46,475 nt of DNA from Marvinbryantia sp. (GCA_016297895.1 JAEDFS010000012.1:1-46475), one strand, 5' to 3'; shown: positions 7,622 through 17,075, counted from the stretch's first letter. The notes: a model not told the origin generated them from the sequence alone. Made by a program: numbers and translations.

Positions 7622-8509
7622 CTACAGATTGCTTTCCTTCCGGTTCACATTTTTTCTCAGGTCATTTCCCACATTGGTCAGACAGAGAAGCGTAACGATC
7701 AAAAATGTGCCGGGAATCAGAATGATCCACCAGGAACCGGTCATCAATGCTTTTTCTGAAAGGGACAGCATACTTCCCCAGGAAATCACTTCGATGGGGA
7801 GTCCGATTCCCATGAAGCTTAGAGTCGATTCTGAGATAATGGCACTTCTCACGTTCATGATCACCATGAACATAATGGAGGAAATAAAATTGGGTGCCAG
7901 ATGGTTCCAAAGAATATGAAAAAATTTGCCTCCCATACATCTGGATGCGATGACATACTCACCGTTTCGTATCTGGCGGACCTCCGTACGGACCACTTTA
8001 GCAATACTTGTCCAGCTGGTAATTCCTATTACCACAGACAGACTGAGGATATTGGCCTTTCCCAGGATCGCCTGCAGCAGCACGACCAGCAGCAGCGCAG
8101 GAATACTGAGAAAGATCTCCGTAAAGCGCATGATCAGATTATCCAGCCACTGGGGTGCCACACCGCTGAAAGCACCGATCACAACTGCGATCAATGTGGA
8201 AATGACCGTGGACAACACACCGATCATCAGAGAGATTCTTCCCCCATACCAGATCATGGAAAAAATATCCCGTCCCATGGTATCTGTACCAAACAGAAAT
8301 TCTCCATCCGGTGCTTTATTATAATTCATCAGATCCATATACATGGGGTCTTTCGTCATCAGAACTTCTGCAAACAGACATCCCAAAATGATGACTGCCA
8401 GAATTCCCAGGGAGATCATCGGTTTTCCCTGGTACCATTTCCGTTTCACGGGCATCCGTTTTTCTTCCGTCGGCCGGGCCCCTACGATTTTAAATGCATG
8501 TTCTGTCAA
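7622..8509 (-). CDS. Peptide/nickel-type ABC transporter permease (DppC/OppC-like)
   Basis: This 295-residue inner-membrane permease of the OppBC family starts with an N-terminal helix (about 30-50) and the OppC-type N-terminal segment. The short periplasm-like loop MNYNKAPDGEFLFGTDTMGR carries the conserved GTD-x-x-GRD/S motif. The main binding-protein-dependent transport domain (about 85-280) has the EAA-type loop ASRCMGGKFFHILWNHLAPN, which contacts the ATPases. It is the last gene of a five-gene operon. Its ATG overlaps the end of the upstream permease by four bases, indicating coupled translation. The substrate cannot be told from the permease. Confidence 0.93.
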   Translation of the reverse strand: MTEHAFKIVGARPTEEKRMPVKRKWYQGKPMISLGILAVIILGCLFAEVLMTKDPMYMDLMNYNKAPDGEFLFGTDTMGRDIFSMIWYGGRISLMIGVLSTVISTLIAVVIGAFSGVAPQWLDNLIMRFTEIFLSIPALLLVVLLQAILGKANILSLSVVIGITSWTSIAKVVRTEVRQIRNGEYVIASRCMGGKFFHILWNHLAPNFISSIMFMVIMNVRSAIISESTLSFMGIGLPIEVISWGSMLSLSEKALMTGSWWIILIPGTFLIVTLLCLTNVGNDLRKNVNRKESNL

Positions 8510-9513
8510 ACCGCCTTCACCTCCGATGTCTCTGTCACTTCACTGGCCTTCATGCGGGGATCAATGTGCTCATTGATGATCTGGCTCAGCATATTGCAGA
8601 AAATAACCAGAATTCCGGACATCATACATAAGATCATCAGAAGATTATAGTCATGATATCTGGCGCTCTCATAAGACAGCGCACCGATTCCGGGATAGGA
8701 AAATACGCTCTCCACCACAAATGTCCCGCCCAGCACATGAGGCACTGCAATCGCCATGATACTTAAATATGCCGGCATCACATTTCTGAGACAATGCTTA
8801 AAAAGAATGCTGCGTTTTGGTAAGCCCTTGGATTTTGCAAGCAGAACATAATCTGCCCTTACCTCCTCCAGGATCTTATTTCGGATCATATACGCATAGT
8901 ACCACAGATGCTCCAGTGTCACCACAGTAAGAGGAAGGATCAGGTGAATGATCCGATCTCCCACGTCTTCGGCTTTTCCTGTAGAATAAGCACCGCTGCT
9001 TGGCAGAATCCGAAATGTCACTGCAAAGATCAGGATCAGTACCAGAGAAAGCCAGAATTCCGGAATGCAGCTGGATATGGTGCCAAGCCTGCAGAGCACC
9101 CGGTCTGTCAATCGTTCCTCATGCCAGGCACAGAAGACTCCCAGAAGGAGGGATCCTACAAAAATACACAAAAACCCAATTCCACCCAGAAGCAGGGTAT
9201 TCACGATCCTTCCGCTGATTACTTCCACAACATCCTGTTTGTATTTGAAGGAGATCCCGAACTCTCCGTGAAATGCATTTTCTATCCATTTTACATACTG
9301 CACATGGATCGGCTCATTTAAGCCCAGCTTTTCCATGGCCCACTCCCGCTCCTGGGGACTCATTTTTTCCGTACGATCCCCGTAATAGGAAACCAGAGGA
9401 TCACCCGGTGCAAGACGTGCGACATAAAACACCACTAAAGACAGTACCAGTACACTGAGAAGAAAAATCAGGGACTTTTTTCCATAATAGAAGATTCTGT
9501 TATGCTTTCTCAA
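8506..9513 (-). CDS. Peptide/nickel-type ABC transporter permease (DppB/OppB-like), TTG start
   Basis: This OppB-family permease has 335 residues if begun at TTG 9513, which has AAGGAGG seven bases upstream. Longer in-frame extensions reach deep into the preceding ATPase gene and are not credible. Features seen are an N-terminal helix (about 13-35), the conserved FYVARLAPGDP block just after it, a large extracytoplasmic loop (SPQEREWAMEKLGLNEP), and five further helices with the EAA-like loop AKSKGLPKRSILFKHCLRN. The gene overlaps the ATPase upstream by 14 bases. It forms the membrane channel with the next gene. Confidence 0.92.
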   Translation of the reverse strand: MRKHNRIFYYGKKSLIFLLSVLVLSLVVFYVARLAPGDPLVSYYGDRTEKMSPQEREWAMEKLGLNEPIHVQYVKWIENAFHGEFGISFKYKQDVVEVISGRIVNTLLLGGIGFLCIFVGSLLLGVFCAWHEERLTDRVLCRLGTISSCIPEFWLSLVLILIFAVTFRILPSSGAYSTGKAEDVGDRIIHLILPLTVVTLEHLWYYAYMIRNKILEEVRADYVLLAKSKGLPKRSILFKHCLRNVMPAYLSIMAIAVPHVLGGTFVVESVFSYPGIGALSYESARYHDYNLLMILCMMSGILVIFCNMLSQIINEHIDPRMKASEVTETSEVKAV

Positions 9514-10417
9514 TCTTATTTCCTCCTTCGTGCGGAACGAGTACAAAATGTCCCGGAGAAACTTCCTCCATCTCTCCATCTCCAAAATCACTTTCATCGT
9601 ATACGCTGAGCTTTCTCGCCCGTTCTCTGACAGGATCCGGGATGGGAATGGCGGACAGCAATGTTTTCGTATAGCCATGCCGTGGATTTGCAAACAGTTC
9701 ACCGGTCGGTGCAAGTTCTACCAGTTTTCCATGGTACATCACACCCACTCTGTCACAGAGATACTCTACCATGGCAAGATCGTGAGCAATAAATAAAAAG
9801 GTAAACCCGTGCTCCTCCTGAAGATGTCGGAACAGATTGATCACCTGTGCCTGGATGGATACATCAAGAGACGCTACCGGCTCATCAGCCACCAGAAATT
9901 CCGGTTCCATGCTCAGGGCTCTGGCAATTGCGATCCGCTGTCGCTGGCCCCCGGATAATTCAGAAGGATATCGATCAAGAAAGCTTTCATCCAGTCCCAC
10001 ATATTTCATCTGAAATCTGGCCTCCTCCCGATAGTTTCCTCTTTTGGAAATCATATGATGGATCTTCATGGGTTCCCCAATGATCTCTGCCACTTTCATT
10101 CTCTGGTTTAAACTGGATGAGGAGTCCTGAAAAATCATCTGTCTTCTTGTCTGAAGCATTTTTTTATTTGCCTTGAATTCTTTTTTATTGCAGATATTGA
10201 TTCCCCGGTATCTGATCTCTCCTGCTGAGGGATGATAGATATTCATCAGGCATCGGGCTGCAGTCGATTTTCCCGATCCTGACTCCCCTACCAATCCTAA
10301 GATTTCTCCCTGATAGATCTGAAAGGAAACATCATCCACCGCACGAATGACTGCCTTTTTTGTCAGATGAAACTGATGACTCAGATGTTTTACATCTACT
10401 AATACTTCTTTATTCAA
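9500..10417 (-). CDS. Oligopeptide ABC transporter ATPase (OppF/DppF-like)
   Basis: This is a 305-residue ATPase with Walker A GESGSGKST (44-52), Q-loop in MIFQDSSSSLNQRM, signature LSGGQRQR, Walker B FLVADEP and H-loop FIAHD. The C-terminal oligopeptide-transporter extension has the HGYTKTLLSAIP block typical of OppF, ending in a short acidic tail. It overlaps the upstream ATPase by eight bases and the downstream permease by 14. It pairs with the OppD-like protein to drive import. OppF-type proteins carry the complete catalytic site set seen here. Confidence 0.94.
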   Translation of the reverse strand: MNKEVLVDVKHLSHQFHLTKKAVIRAVDDVSFQIYQGEILGLVGESGSGKSTAARCLMNIYHPSAGEIRYRGINICNKKEFKANKKMLQTRRQMIFQDSSSSLNQRMKVAEIIGEPMKIHHMISKRGNYREEARFQMKYVGLDESFLDRYPSELSGGQRQRIAIARALSMEPEFLVADEPVASLDVSIQAQVINLFRHLQEEHGFTFLFIAHDLAMVEYLCDRVGVMYHGKLVELAPTGELFANPRHGYTKTLLSAIPIPDPVRERARKLSVYDESDFGDGEMEEVSPGHFVLVPHEGGNKIEKA

Positions 10418-11423
10418 AGCATTTTCCTCCTACCGGCGGTTCGATCTTCGGTGCACGTTCATCAAGAAGCCAGGTAGCCGCATAATGCGTATCCGTGATT
10501 CGGAACATGGGCGGCATTTCTTCATAATCGATTCCCAGTGCATACTCGTTTCTGCAGGCATAAGCATCTCCTTGGGGAGGATTCACCAGCGTAGGCGGCA
10601 TCCCCGGAATCGTATAGAGACGGTCTTTTCCCCTGGAAAATGCAGGCAATGACTGCATCAATCCCCAGGTATAGGGATGCCTTGGATCATAGTACACTTC
10701 CTCTGCTGTTCCAATCTCCACGATTTTCCCTGCATACATCACAGCCACTCTGTCTGCAGCCCTTGCCACGACTCCAAGATCATGAGACACCAGAATCGTA
10801 GAAGTTCCCAGCTTTTTCTGTATTTCCCGAAGGAGATCCAGGATCTGCGCCTGTATGGTCACATCCAGGGCTGTGGTGGGCTCGTCCGCAAAAAGAATAT
10901 CCGGATTCGATGCCAGTGCGATCGCCATCACGCTTCTCTGACGCATCCCGCCGGAAAAGTTGTAGGGATAGAGATGATATCTTGCATGAGGATGTTCGAT
11001 TCCCACCAGCTCCATCAGCTCGATTACCCGCTCATAGACCTGATCTTTCGTTTTCTTCTTATCATGTACCAGAACAGCCTCTGCGATCTGCTGCCCGATT
11101 TTGATCGTCGGATTCAGAGACGTCATGGGATCCTGAAAGATCATGGAAAATACCTTTCCTCTGATTCTCTGCATCTCCCGTTCCCGGTAATCAGTGATAT
11201 CTGTACCGTGTATGCAGATACTTCCTTCTTTAATCTTCGCACTCGAAGGAAGAAGTTTCATGATACTTTTGCATAAGACGCTTTTTCCGCATCCGGATTC
11301 CCCTACGATTGCCAGAACCTCTCCCTTTTGCAGGGAGAAGGACACGTCCCGCACGGCCTGCACTTCCCCGGCCGGACTGTCAAAGCTGACTGACAGATTT
11401 TTTACTTCCAATATGTTTTTCAT
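10410..11423 (-). CDS. Oligopeptide ABC transporter ATPase (OppD/DppD-like)
   Basis: This is a 337-residue ATPase. The chosen start is MKNILEV at 11423 with AGAGGCACAG upstream; 12 further codons are open but have no ribosome site. It carries Walker A GESGCGKS (41-48), Q-loop IFQDPMTSLNPT, signature FSGGMRQR, Walker B ILFADEP and H-loop VSHD. The C-terminal OppD extension has RHPYTWGLMQSLP and a Pro-rich stretch with one Cys (about 285-320); in some family members this part binds an iron-sulfur cluster, but too few Cys are visible to claim it here. It is the second gene of the operon, 66 bases after the binding protein. Confidence 0.93.
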   Translation of the reverse strand: MKNILEVKNLSVSFDSPAGEVQAVRDVSFSLQKGEVLAIVGESGCGKSVLCKSIMKLLPSSAKIKEGSICIHGTDITDYREREMQRIRGKVFSMIFQDPMTSLNPTIKIGQQIAEAVLVHDKKKTKDQVYERVIELMELVGIEHPHARYHLYPYNFSGGMRQRSVMAIALASNPDILFADEPTTALDVTIQAQILDLLREIQKKLGTSTILVSHDLGVVARAADRVAVMYAGKIVEIGTAEEVYYDPRHPYTWGLMQSLPAFSRGKDRLYTIPGMPPTLVNPPQGDAYACRNEYALGIDYEEMPPMFRITDTHYAATWLLDERAPKIEPPVGGKCFE

Positions 11424-11489
11424 TCTGTGCCTCTTTATGTCACAAGAAAGGGGCATCATCTGCCCCTTTACCTATAAGATCTCACTCTT

Positions 11490-13034
11490 TTATTCTTCCA
11501 TCGTCCAGTCTTCTACATTCCAGAAAATACCCACTCCATGATGTCCCATGATGGTATCCGGATCGATTCCATGAATGGATGCGTCTGCCACATAATTGGC
11601 ATCGATATAGCAGATAAATGCATAGGCCGGATCCTTTGCCAGTTCTACCTGGAACTTATTGTATGCTTCCCTTCGCACTTCAGGATCATCCGACTGACGT
11701 GCTTCTGTCAGATACTGATCGACCAGCTCATTGGAATAACCGGAATAGTTTGCTCCCTTATCGGTACCAAATACTTTATAAGTATGATCATCTGCATCAA
11801 AGGGGCTGCCCCATCCGATCAGATATGCCATCTGTCCGCCCCAGTCCACCTGAACCGGAATCTCCACAGTGACATCCATGCCGATCTGCCCAAGCTGCTG
11901 CGCCACGATCTGTGCGATATCCACACGCACCTGATCTCCTGCACCCACACTGATCACGAATCCAACTTTTTCGCCGTCACGATAGTAGAAACCGTCCTCT
12001 CCCATCTCACAGCCGGCCTCTTCCAGTACCGCTTTTGCTTTTTCCGGATCGTAATCATAGTGTTCCACATCTTCATTATTATAGATATTTCTCTGAAGAG
12101 GACCATACGCTGCCATACCCTGTCCCAGAAGAACCGCCTGAACGATTGCATCCCTGTCAATTCCATAGCAGACAGCCGGAATCAGATCTCTGTTTTTCTG
12201 CCAGTATTCATTCCAGAAATTAAACAGAATTCCCCGGTAATCCGATGTCTTCATATCATAACAGGTATATCCTTCCTCGTCTGCAAATGTCGCCGCATCC
12301 TTCGGAGTCAGAAGCGCCAGATCCAGCTCTCCGGATTTCATCTGAAGAGCTTTCGCATTATCATCGGGAACGATCTTGAATACGATGGTATCAATATTTG
12401 GCTCACCTTTAAAGTAATCCTCATTCTTCGTCAGTGTAATGGCCTGTCCTTCATCCCAGCTTTCCAGTTTATATGGACCGGTACCTACCGGATTGCGGAA
12501 GAAATCAGATGTCTGCATATCTTCTCCCTCCAGAAGGTGTTCCGGTAAAACAGCCATGGTCATATAGTCCAGAAATGCCACATTAGGGGCTGCCAGTTTG
12601 AAAGCAACCGTATGATCATCCAGCACAGTGATCTCTTCCACATCCTCATAATTCGGCGCATTCTCAGAACCGTTTTCCGGATCCATGATCGCCTCGATGG
12701 TAAACTTTACATCCTCTGCCGTAACAGGTTCTCCATCATGCCACTTTGCATCTTCCACAAGATGAAAGGTATAGGTACATGTCGCTTCCTCATATTCCCA
12801 GCTCTCTGCCAGTCCCGGAACCACCTGGTTGTCTCCGTCATGGGCAGTCAGGCCATCAAAGATCAGAATATTGATCTCTCCGTGTTCATCCATCGCCGGA
12901 TTGATTCTGGTATAATCTCCGCTTCCGTATACCAATGTCTCATGATCTTCCTGGGCATATACCGCAGTCACAGAAGCTGCTGCCAGCGTGCATACCATGA
13001 TCAAACCTGCTAAGACTACACTTTTTTTTCTCAT
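11490..13034 (-). CDS. Peptide/nickel-type extracellular solute-binding protein
   Basis: This is a 514-residue family 5 binding protein (DppA/NikA/OppA fold). The signal peptide covers about 1-28 with a likely signal peptidase I site (VYA before QED). The only Cys in the leader is in LIMVCTLAA, which does not fit a lipobox, so a lipid anchor is not apparent; this is unusual for a Gram-positive binding protein. Family blocks seen are WEYEEATCTYTFHLVEDAKW, DGEPVTAEDVKFTIE, and DFFRNPVGTGPYKLESWDEG. The C-terminal half ends in NVEDWTMEE. It is the first gene of the five-gene transporter operon, with GGGGAGGATAAGTAAT before ATG. The ligand could be peptides, nickel chelates or sugars; it is not decidable here. 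Confidence 0.93.
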   Translation of the reverse strand: MRKKSVVLAGLIMVCTLAAASVTAVYAQEDHETLVYGSGDYTRINPAMDEHGEINILIFDGLTAHDGDNQVVPGLAESWEYEEATCTYTFHLVEDAKWHDGEPVTAEDVKFTIEAIMDPENGSENAPNYEDVEEITVLDDHTVAFKLAAPNVAFLDYMTMAVLPEHLLEGEDMQTSDFFRNPVGTGPYKLESWDEGQAITLTKNEDYFKGEPNIDTIVFKIVPDDNAKALQMKSGELDLALLTPKDAATFADEEGYTCYDMKTSDYRGILFNFWNEYWQKNRDLIPAVCYGIDRDAIVQAVLLGQGMAAYGPLQRNIYNNEDVEHYDYDPEKAKAVLEEAGCEMGEDGFYYRDGEKVGFVISVGAGDQVRVDIAQIVAQQLGQIGMDVTVEIPVQVDWGGQMAYLIGWGSPFDADDHTYKVFGTDKGANYSGYSNELVDQYLTEARQSDDPEVRREAYNKFQVELAKDPAYAFICYIDANYVADASIHGIDPDTIMGHHGVGIFWNVEDWTMEE

Positions 13035-13219
13035 ATTACTTATCCTCCCCTTCTGTCATTTATCTTGTATACTGTCTGTATATAGCTTACAAAACATCTT
13101 TCTGTTCCACAAGCCTCCCGGGGGGATAAATTTTAATTCATTTTTTGCATAGAAATGTATTCCATTTCTATTTTTTTGCAATAATAAACCAGGTTGCAGG
13201 TGCCGGTCACCGGATTCGT
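13035..13219 (-). promoter_or_regulatory. Intergenic region upstream of the peptide transporter operon
   Basis: This region must hold the promoter of the operon starting at 13034. I see no clean sigma-A pair. TATACA near 13075 lacks a convincing -35 at normal spacing. Around it TATAC-AGACA-GTATA forms a small inverted repeat (minus strand, about 13070-13084) that could be an operator. A stronger inverted repeat at 13149-13171 is listed separately. Confidence 0.3.
13149..13171. repeat. Perfect 9-bp inverted repeat between potD and the peptide operon
   Basis: ATAGAAATG and CATTTCTAT are separated by TATTC. The T-run follows it on the plus strand, whereas potD and the peptide operon are both transcribed on the minus strand, where it is preceded by A residues. 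It therefore does not read as a normal terminator of potD. It may be an operator or a terminator against antisense transcription. Confidence 0.5.
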
Positions 13220-14248
13220 CTATTCTGCTCCGCAGGCAGCCTTAAACTCTGTCCAGTTTTTATTCATCGCCTCATCTGCTTCTGCAGAGATATTCTGGAT
13301 GATCTCACCTTTTTTCACGGAATCAGGAACCACCAGAGAGGGATCCACGATATCATCTGCTGCACCTATCGTATTATAGTATCCAATATATTCCATGCAC
13401 TGTTTTGCCACTTCCGGCTCCAGAATATAATTCAAAAACTTATTTGCAGCTTCTGCATTCGGCGCCTGAGACGGTACAAATGCTCCCATAATACCAAAGC
13501 CCAGACCTTCTTCCGGATATACCACTTTCAGATCCGGATTTTCTGCCAGAACAGCGGTCACCTGTGAAGTATAGAGGAATGCTGCAGATGCCTCTCCGTT
13601 TAACAGTGCATTCTGGGTATTGTCATCCTGAATCAGACGCACATTCGGTGCCAGTTCCAGCAGTTTTTCTCCCGCCTGCGCAATAATTTCCGGATCCTGT
13701 TCATTCATGGATTTTCCCATGGAAAGCAGTGTGATTCCGTTAATAACCCGGTAGTTTGCCGTCAGTGCAACACTGTCTTCCAGCTCCGGATTCCAAAGAT
13801 CGTTGTAGCCCTTGATCTCAAAATCTACCAGTTCCGGATCGTATACGATCAATGGGATACCAGCTCCATATGGTACGGTATATTTATCTTCCGGATCATA
13901 AAACTGACCCTGATACAGTGGATTGATATTACCGAAATTGGAAACAATACTCTTATCGATCTCACTGACAAGTCCTTCCTGTACAGCCTGATCAATAATA
14001 TAATCATCTGCGATCACCAGATCATAATCTCCTCCCTTGGCCTGAGAAAGCTTTTCCAGCATAGTCTCATCGGTATCAAAATTGGAATAAATGATTTTGA
14101 TTCCGGTCTCTTCCGTAAATCCATCCAGTACTTCCTGCGGAAACATCCCCTGCCAGGTAAACAGTACCATTTCATCTCCTTCTGCTGCCGCAGATACACC
14201 CATTGCTGCTGCCATTGCAAGGCAGATCGCTGCTATTCTTTTTTTCAT
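13220..14248 (-). CDS. potD: Polyamine (spermidine/putrescine) ABC transporter binding protein
   Basis: This is a 342-residue family 1 binding protein of the PotD/PotF type. The start MKKRIAAIC at 14248 has GAGGAAAAAAAG in front; the longer frame starts inside potC. The signal peptide ends near AAAEG with no lipobox. The mature N-terminus shows the PotD hallmark (LFTWQGMFPQEVLDGFTEET), then YDLVIADDYIIDQ and YTVPYGAGIPLIVYDPE, the ligand-domain strands, and the C-terminal EAANKFLNYILEPEVAKQCM block. It is the last gene of potABCD, 22 bases after potC. The ligand within the polyamine family is not decided. No good terminator is visible downstream. Confidence 0.93.
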   Translation of the reverse strand: MKKRIAAICLAMAAAMGVSAAAEGDEMVLFTWQGMFPQEVLDGFTEETGIKIIYSNFDTDETMLEKLSQAKGGDYDLVIADDYIIDQAVQEGLVSEIDKSIVSNFGNINPLYQGQFYDPEDKYTVPYGAGIPLIVYDPELVDFEIKGYNDLWNPELEDSVALTANYRVINGITLLSMGKSMNEQDPEIIAQAGEKLLELAPNVRLIQDDNTQNALLNGEASAAFLYTSQVTAVLAENPDLKVVYPEEGLGFGIMGAFVPSQAPNAEAANKFLNYILEPEVAKQCMEYIGYYNTIGAADDIVDPSLVVPDSVKKGEIIQNISAEADEAMNKNWTEFKAACGAE

Positions 14249-14270
14249 CTTTTTTTCCTCCTCTGATTTT

Positions 14271-15059
14271 TTATGATATCTGATGCTTCTTCCATGTTTG
14301 AAAAAAAGCATATATCAACATGATTAAAACCACCGCCCCAAGAATCATGGTACATAACGCATTGATTTCCGGAGTCACACCGGTTTTCAGCTGCGTATAT
14401 ACTTTGATGGGTAAAGTGGACGTTCTCGGACCGTTTACAAAAATACTGATCACCACATCGTCAAAAGACATGGCAAAGGCCAGCAGACACCCGGAAGCAA
14501 CTGCCGGCATAATCAGCGGCAGTGTGATATCCCGAAAAGCCATGGCCGGAGTCGCCCCAAGATCTCTGGCTGCTTCCTCCAATGACCGATCGATCCCCAC
14601 CAGTCTTGCTTTCACCATCATGAACACATAGGGAATGCAAAAAGCAGTGTGCGCAAGCACCAGGGTCAGCATTCCGAAAGGAAGGCCCAGAAGCGAAAAG
14701 AACGCCAGAAACACCATACCCAGAATAATTTCCGGTACCATGATAGGAATCGTGGAAAGATACTCCATCATCCCTTTACTCCGGTAGTTTACCCTCGCCA
14801 TTCCGATAGCTCCCAATGTCCCGATGACGGCTGCAAACATACAGCTTAAAAATCCCAAAACAATGCTGTTTTTCAAAGCCTCCATAAGCGCTGCATCACG
14901 AAAAAGAGTTTCATACCATTTCAATGTAAACCCTTTCCACGCAACCGGAAGCTTCGAATCGTTAAAGGAAAACAGTACCACCATCACAATGGGAAGATAG
15001 GTGATCAGTAATACTGTCACTAGATAAATACTGGAAAAACGGATCTTTTTCTTTTTCAT
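14271..15059 (-). CDS. potC: Polyamine ABC transporter permease
   Basis: This is a 262-residue inner-membrane permease with six helices: about 10-32, 65-90, 100-125, 128-150, 180-205 and 232-255. The EAA loop EEAARDLGATPAMAFRDITL is the ATPase contact typical of PotC, and the PotC-type N-terminus (YLPIVMVVLFSFNDSKLPVAWKGFTLKWY) is clear. Its ATG overlaps the potB stop as ATGA, so translation is coupled. It forms the channel with PotB. Confidence 0.95.
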   Translation of the reverse strand: MKKKKIRFSSIYLVTVLLITYLPIVMVVLFSFNDSKLPVAWKGFTLKWYETLFRDAALMEALKNSIVLGFLSCMFAAVIGTLGAIGMARVNYRSKGMMEYLSTIPIMVPEIILGMVFLAFFSLLGLPFGMLTLVLAHTAFCIPYVFMMVKARLVGIDRSLEEAARDLGATPAMAFRDITLPLIMPAVASGCLLAFAMSFDDVVISIFVNGPRTSTLPIKVYTQLKTGVTPEINALCTMILGAVVLIMLIYAFFQTWKKHQIS

Positions 15060-15913
15060 CAGAACATTCCCTCCAGATTCTTTGCATGTGTGATCTTCCG
15101 ATACAGAAAGATCATCAGGCTTGTCATGATCGTCAGTATGACGGCAAGAGCTGCCGCAAAGGGCCAGTTGCTGCCTCTGGTAAGCTGATCCTGTATCAGG
15201 CTTCCCACCAAAACGATCTTATTACCTCCCAGAATGTCTGCAATGAAAAACAGTCCCATAGACGGAACAAAGGTCAAAATCACTCCGGTCAGAAGGCCGG
15301 GCAGTGTCATTTTAAATGTGATGGTAAAAAAAGCCTGCACCGGAGTTGCACCCAGATCCCTGGCTGCTTCTGTGAGAGACCAGTCCATCTTCTCCACACT
15401 GCTGTATACCGATAAGATCATAAAGGGAAGCAGGGCATACACCATTCCCACCAGCACTGCCGGATAAGTATAAAGCATTTTCAAGGGTTTGTCGATCAGA
15501 CCGACTGCCTTTAAAAATCCATTCAGAACTCCTTTCACCTGCAGTATGATGATCCAGCCATAAAGACGGATCAGAGAACTGGTCCAGAATGGCACCATAA
15601 TCAGAAACATCATCAGTTTTTTTCTTTTTTCTGATAATTTTGCCATAAAATATCCAAAGGGATATCCGATCAGTGCTGCCAGAGCCGTAGTAGAAAATGC
15701 CAACCGAAAAGACTGTGCAAAACACTTCAGATAAACCGGTTCCGTCATTTTTTTATAATTGTCCATGGTAAACAGCCACTCAAATCCGTAACCTGAACTG
15801 TTATTCGCAGCAAAACTCACAGCCACCATGTAGACCATAGGCCCAAGCACAAACAGCAGAGTGAACAGATACAGCGGCAATACACAAAACCCCCATAAGT
15901 TCTGCTTTTTCAT
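15059..15913 (-). CDS. potB: Polyamine ABC transporter permease
   Basis: This is a 284-residue permease. The start MKKQNLWG at 15913 is chosen because GGAGGGACAG precedes it and it overlaps the potA stop as ATGA; an upstream in-frame extension runs inside potA. It has six helices and the EAA loop TEAARDLGATPVQAFFTITF. The N-terminal half has the PotB signature of a large extracellular loop before the second helix (MDNYKKMTEPVYLKCFAQSF). It pairs with PotC. Confidence 0.95.
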   Translation of the reverse strand: MKKQNLWGFCVLPLYLFTLLFVLGPMVYMVAVSFAANNSSGYGFEWLFTMDNYKKMTEPVYLKCFAQSFRLAFSTTALAALIGYPFGYFMAKLSEKRKKLMMFLIMVPFWTSSLIRLYGWIIILQVKGVLNGFLKAVGLIDKPLKMLYTYPAVLVGMVYALLPFMILSVYSSVEKMDWSLTEAARDLGATPVQAFFTITFKMTLPGLLTGVILTFVPSMGLFFIADILGGNKIVLVGSLIQDQLTRGSNWPFAAALAVILTIMTSLMIFLYRKITHAKNLEGMF

Positions 15914-17001
15914 CTCTGTCCCTCCATGTCCACGAGCACACCATGCTCCGGATTCCATTCCAGACAGACATGTTCACCGATCTCATAGTGAAAATTGATT
16001 CCCTGTCTGCTGATCACGACCTCCGTTCCGTCAGAAAGCTGTACCAGAATACGAAGCATCCCTCCCGCAAAGCTCTTCTCCCGGATCACTCCCCGGATCC
16101 AGTGATCCGTCTTCGGTTCTCTCCAGACATTGATATTTTCACTCCGGACAGCTATCGTCATTTCCTGTCCTTCCCTGATGGGATAACCATTTCGCATACA
16201 TGGCAGTGTGCCATCCTGATTCTTCAGGATCAGGATCTCCTCTCCTGATTTCTGAGCAAAACCTTTTAAAATATTGGCAGAACCCACGAAAGCTGCAACG
16301 TAGCTGGTCATTGGATGATCATAAATCTCTGATGGTGTACCCATCTGTTCAAATTTCCCCTGATTCATTACAACGATCAGGTCAGACATATTGATCGCCT
16401 CTTCCTGATCATGGGTGATATAGATGAATGTGATTCCAAGTTTTTTCTGAAGACGTTTTAATTCATGCTGCATCTGCCGGCGAAGCTGCAGGTCCAAAGC
16501 GCCAAGAGGTTCATCCAGAAGCAGCACTTTGGGATTGTTGATCAACGCTCTGGCGATCGCTACACGCTGCCGTTGTCCTCCGCTCATCTCAGCAGGCTTC
16601 CTTTTTTCGAAACCATCCAGCTGTACCAGAGACAAAACCTTCTCGACCCGATTCCGGATCTCAGCTTTCGGAACTTTTTTTAATTTTAACCCGTATGCAA
16701 TATTCTGATAGACATTCATATGGGGAAACAGGGCATAGTTTTGAAATATGGTATTGACACTGCGTTTTTCCGGAGCCATATTTTCCATATTTTTTCCTTC
16801 CAGCAGCACTTCTCCGCTGTCGGGATACTCAAGACCTGCTATGATCCGCAGGGTCGTTGTCTTTCCACAACCTGAGGCTCCCAGAAGAGTGACAAATTCT
16901 CCCTCCCGGACCGTAAGGCTGACTCCCTTTAAAACCTCCGTCTCTCCAAAGCTTTTCGTAATGTTTTTTAATTCCAGTACAACCGGTCTTTTTTCTTCCA
17001 T
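15910..17001 (-). CDS. potA: Polyamine ABC transporter ATPase
   Basis: This is a 363-residue ATPase. It has Walker A GASGCGKT (41-48), Q-loop TIFQNYALFPHM, signature MSGGQRQR (139-146), Walker B VLLLDEP (159-165) and H-loop YITHDQEEA. A C-terminal TOBE-type domain (about 240-360) is typical of PotA/MalK proteins and takes part in regulation or substrate specificity. It is the first gene of potABCD. A clean sigma-A promoter lies 40 bases upstream at 17041-17069. All four transporter parts are present in one operon, so the system looks complete. Confidence 0.95.
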   Translation of the reverse strand: MEEKRPVVLELKNITKSFGETEVLKGVSLTVREGEFVTLLGASGCGKTTTLRIIAGLEYPDSGEVLLEGKNMENMAPEKRSVNTIFQNYALFPHMNVYQNIAYGLKLKKVPKAEIRNRVEKVLSLVQLDGFEKRKPAEMSGGQRQRVAIARALINNPKVLLLDEPLGALDLQLRRQMQHELKRLQKKLGITFIYITHDQEEAINMSDLIVVMNQGKFEQMGTPSEIYDHPMTSYVAAFVGSANILKGFAQKSGEEILILKNQDGTLPCMRNGYPIREGQEMTIAVRSENINVWREPKTDHWIRGVIREKSFAGGMLRILVQLSDGTEVVISRQGINFHYEIGEHVCLEWNPEHGVLVDMEGQR

Positions 17002-17040
17002 TTCCTATGCCTGTCCTTTATTCATAGTAACTTAGTGGGT

Positions 17041-17069
17041 ATTTTATCATTTTTCCATTTATCCGTCAA
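17041..17069 (-). promoter_or_regulatory. Sigma-A promoter of potABCD
   Basis: On the minus strand, TTGACG (-35) and TAAAAT (-10) have a 17-base spacer. It starts only six bases after the terminator of the alpha-xylosidase gene. TACCCACTAAGTTAC directly after the -10 is near-symmetric at its ends and could be an operator, but this is speculative. Confidence 0.8.
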
Positions 17070-17075
17070 CTTAAA

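Noticed and set aside
9514..9714. Longer start for the first peptide permease
   Set aside because: It would overlap the ATPase by over 200 bases. TTG 9513 has AAGGAGG at the right distance and begins where the family begins.
11538..12548. Long open frame (336 codons) on the plus strand opposite the peptide-binding protein
   Set aside because: Low-complexity Ile/His/Cys-rich translation; the minus strand encodes an unmistakable family 5 binding protein.
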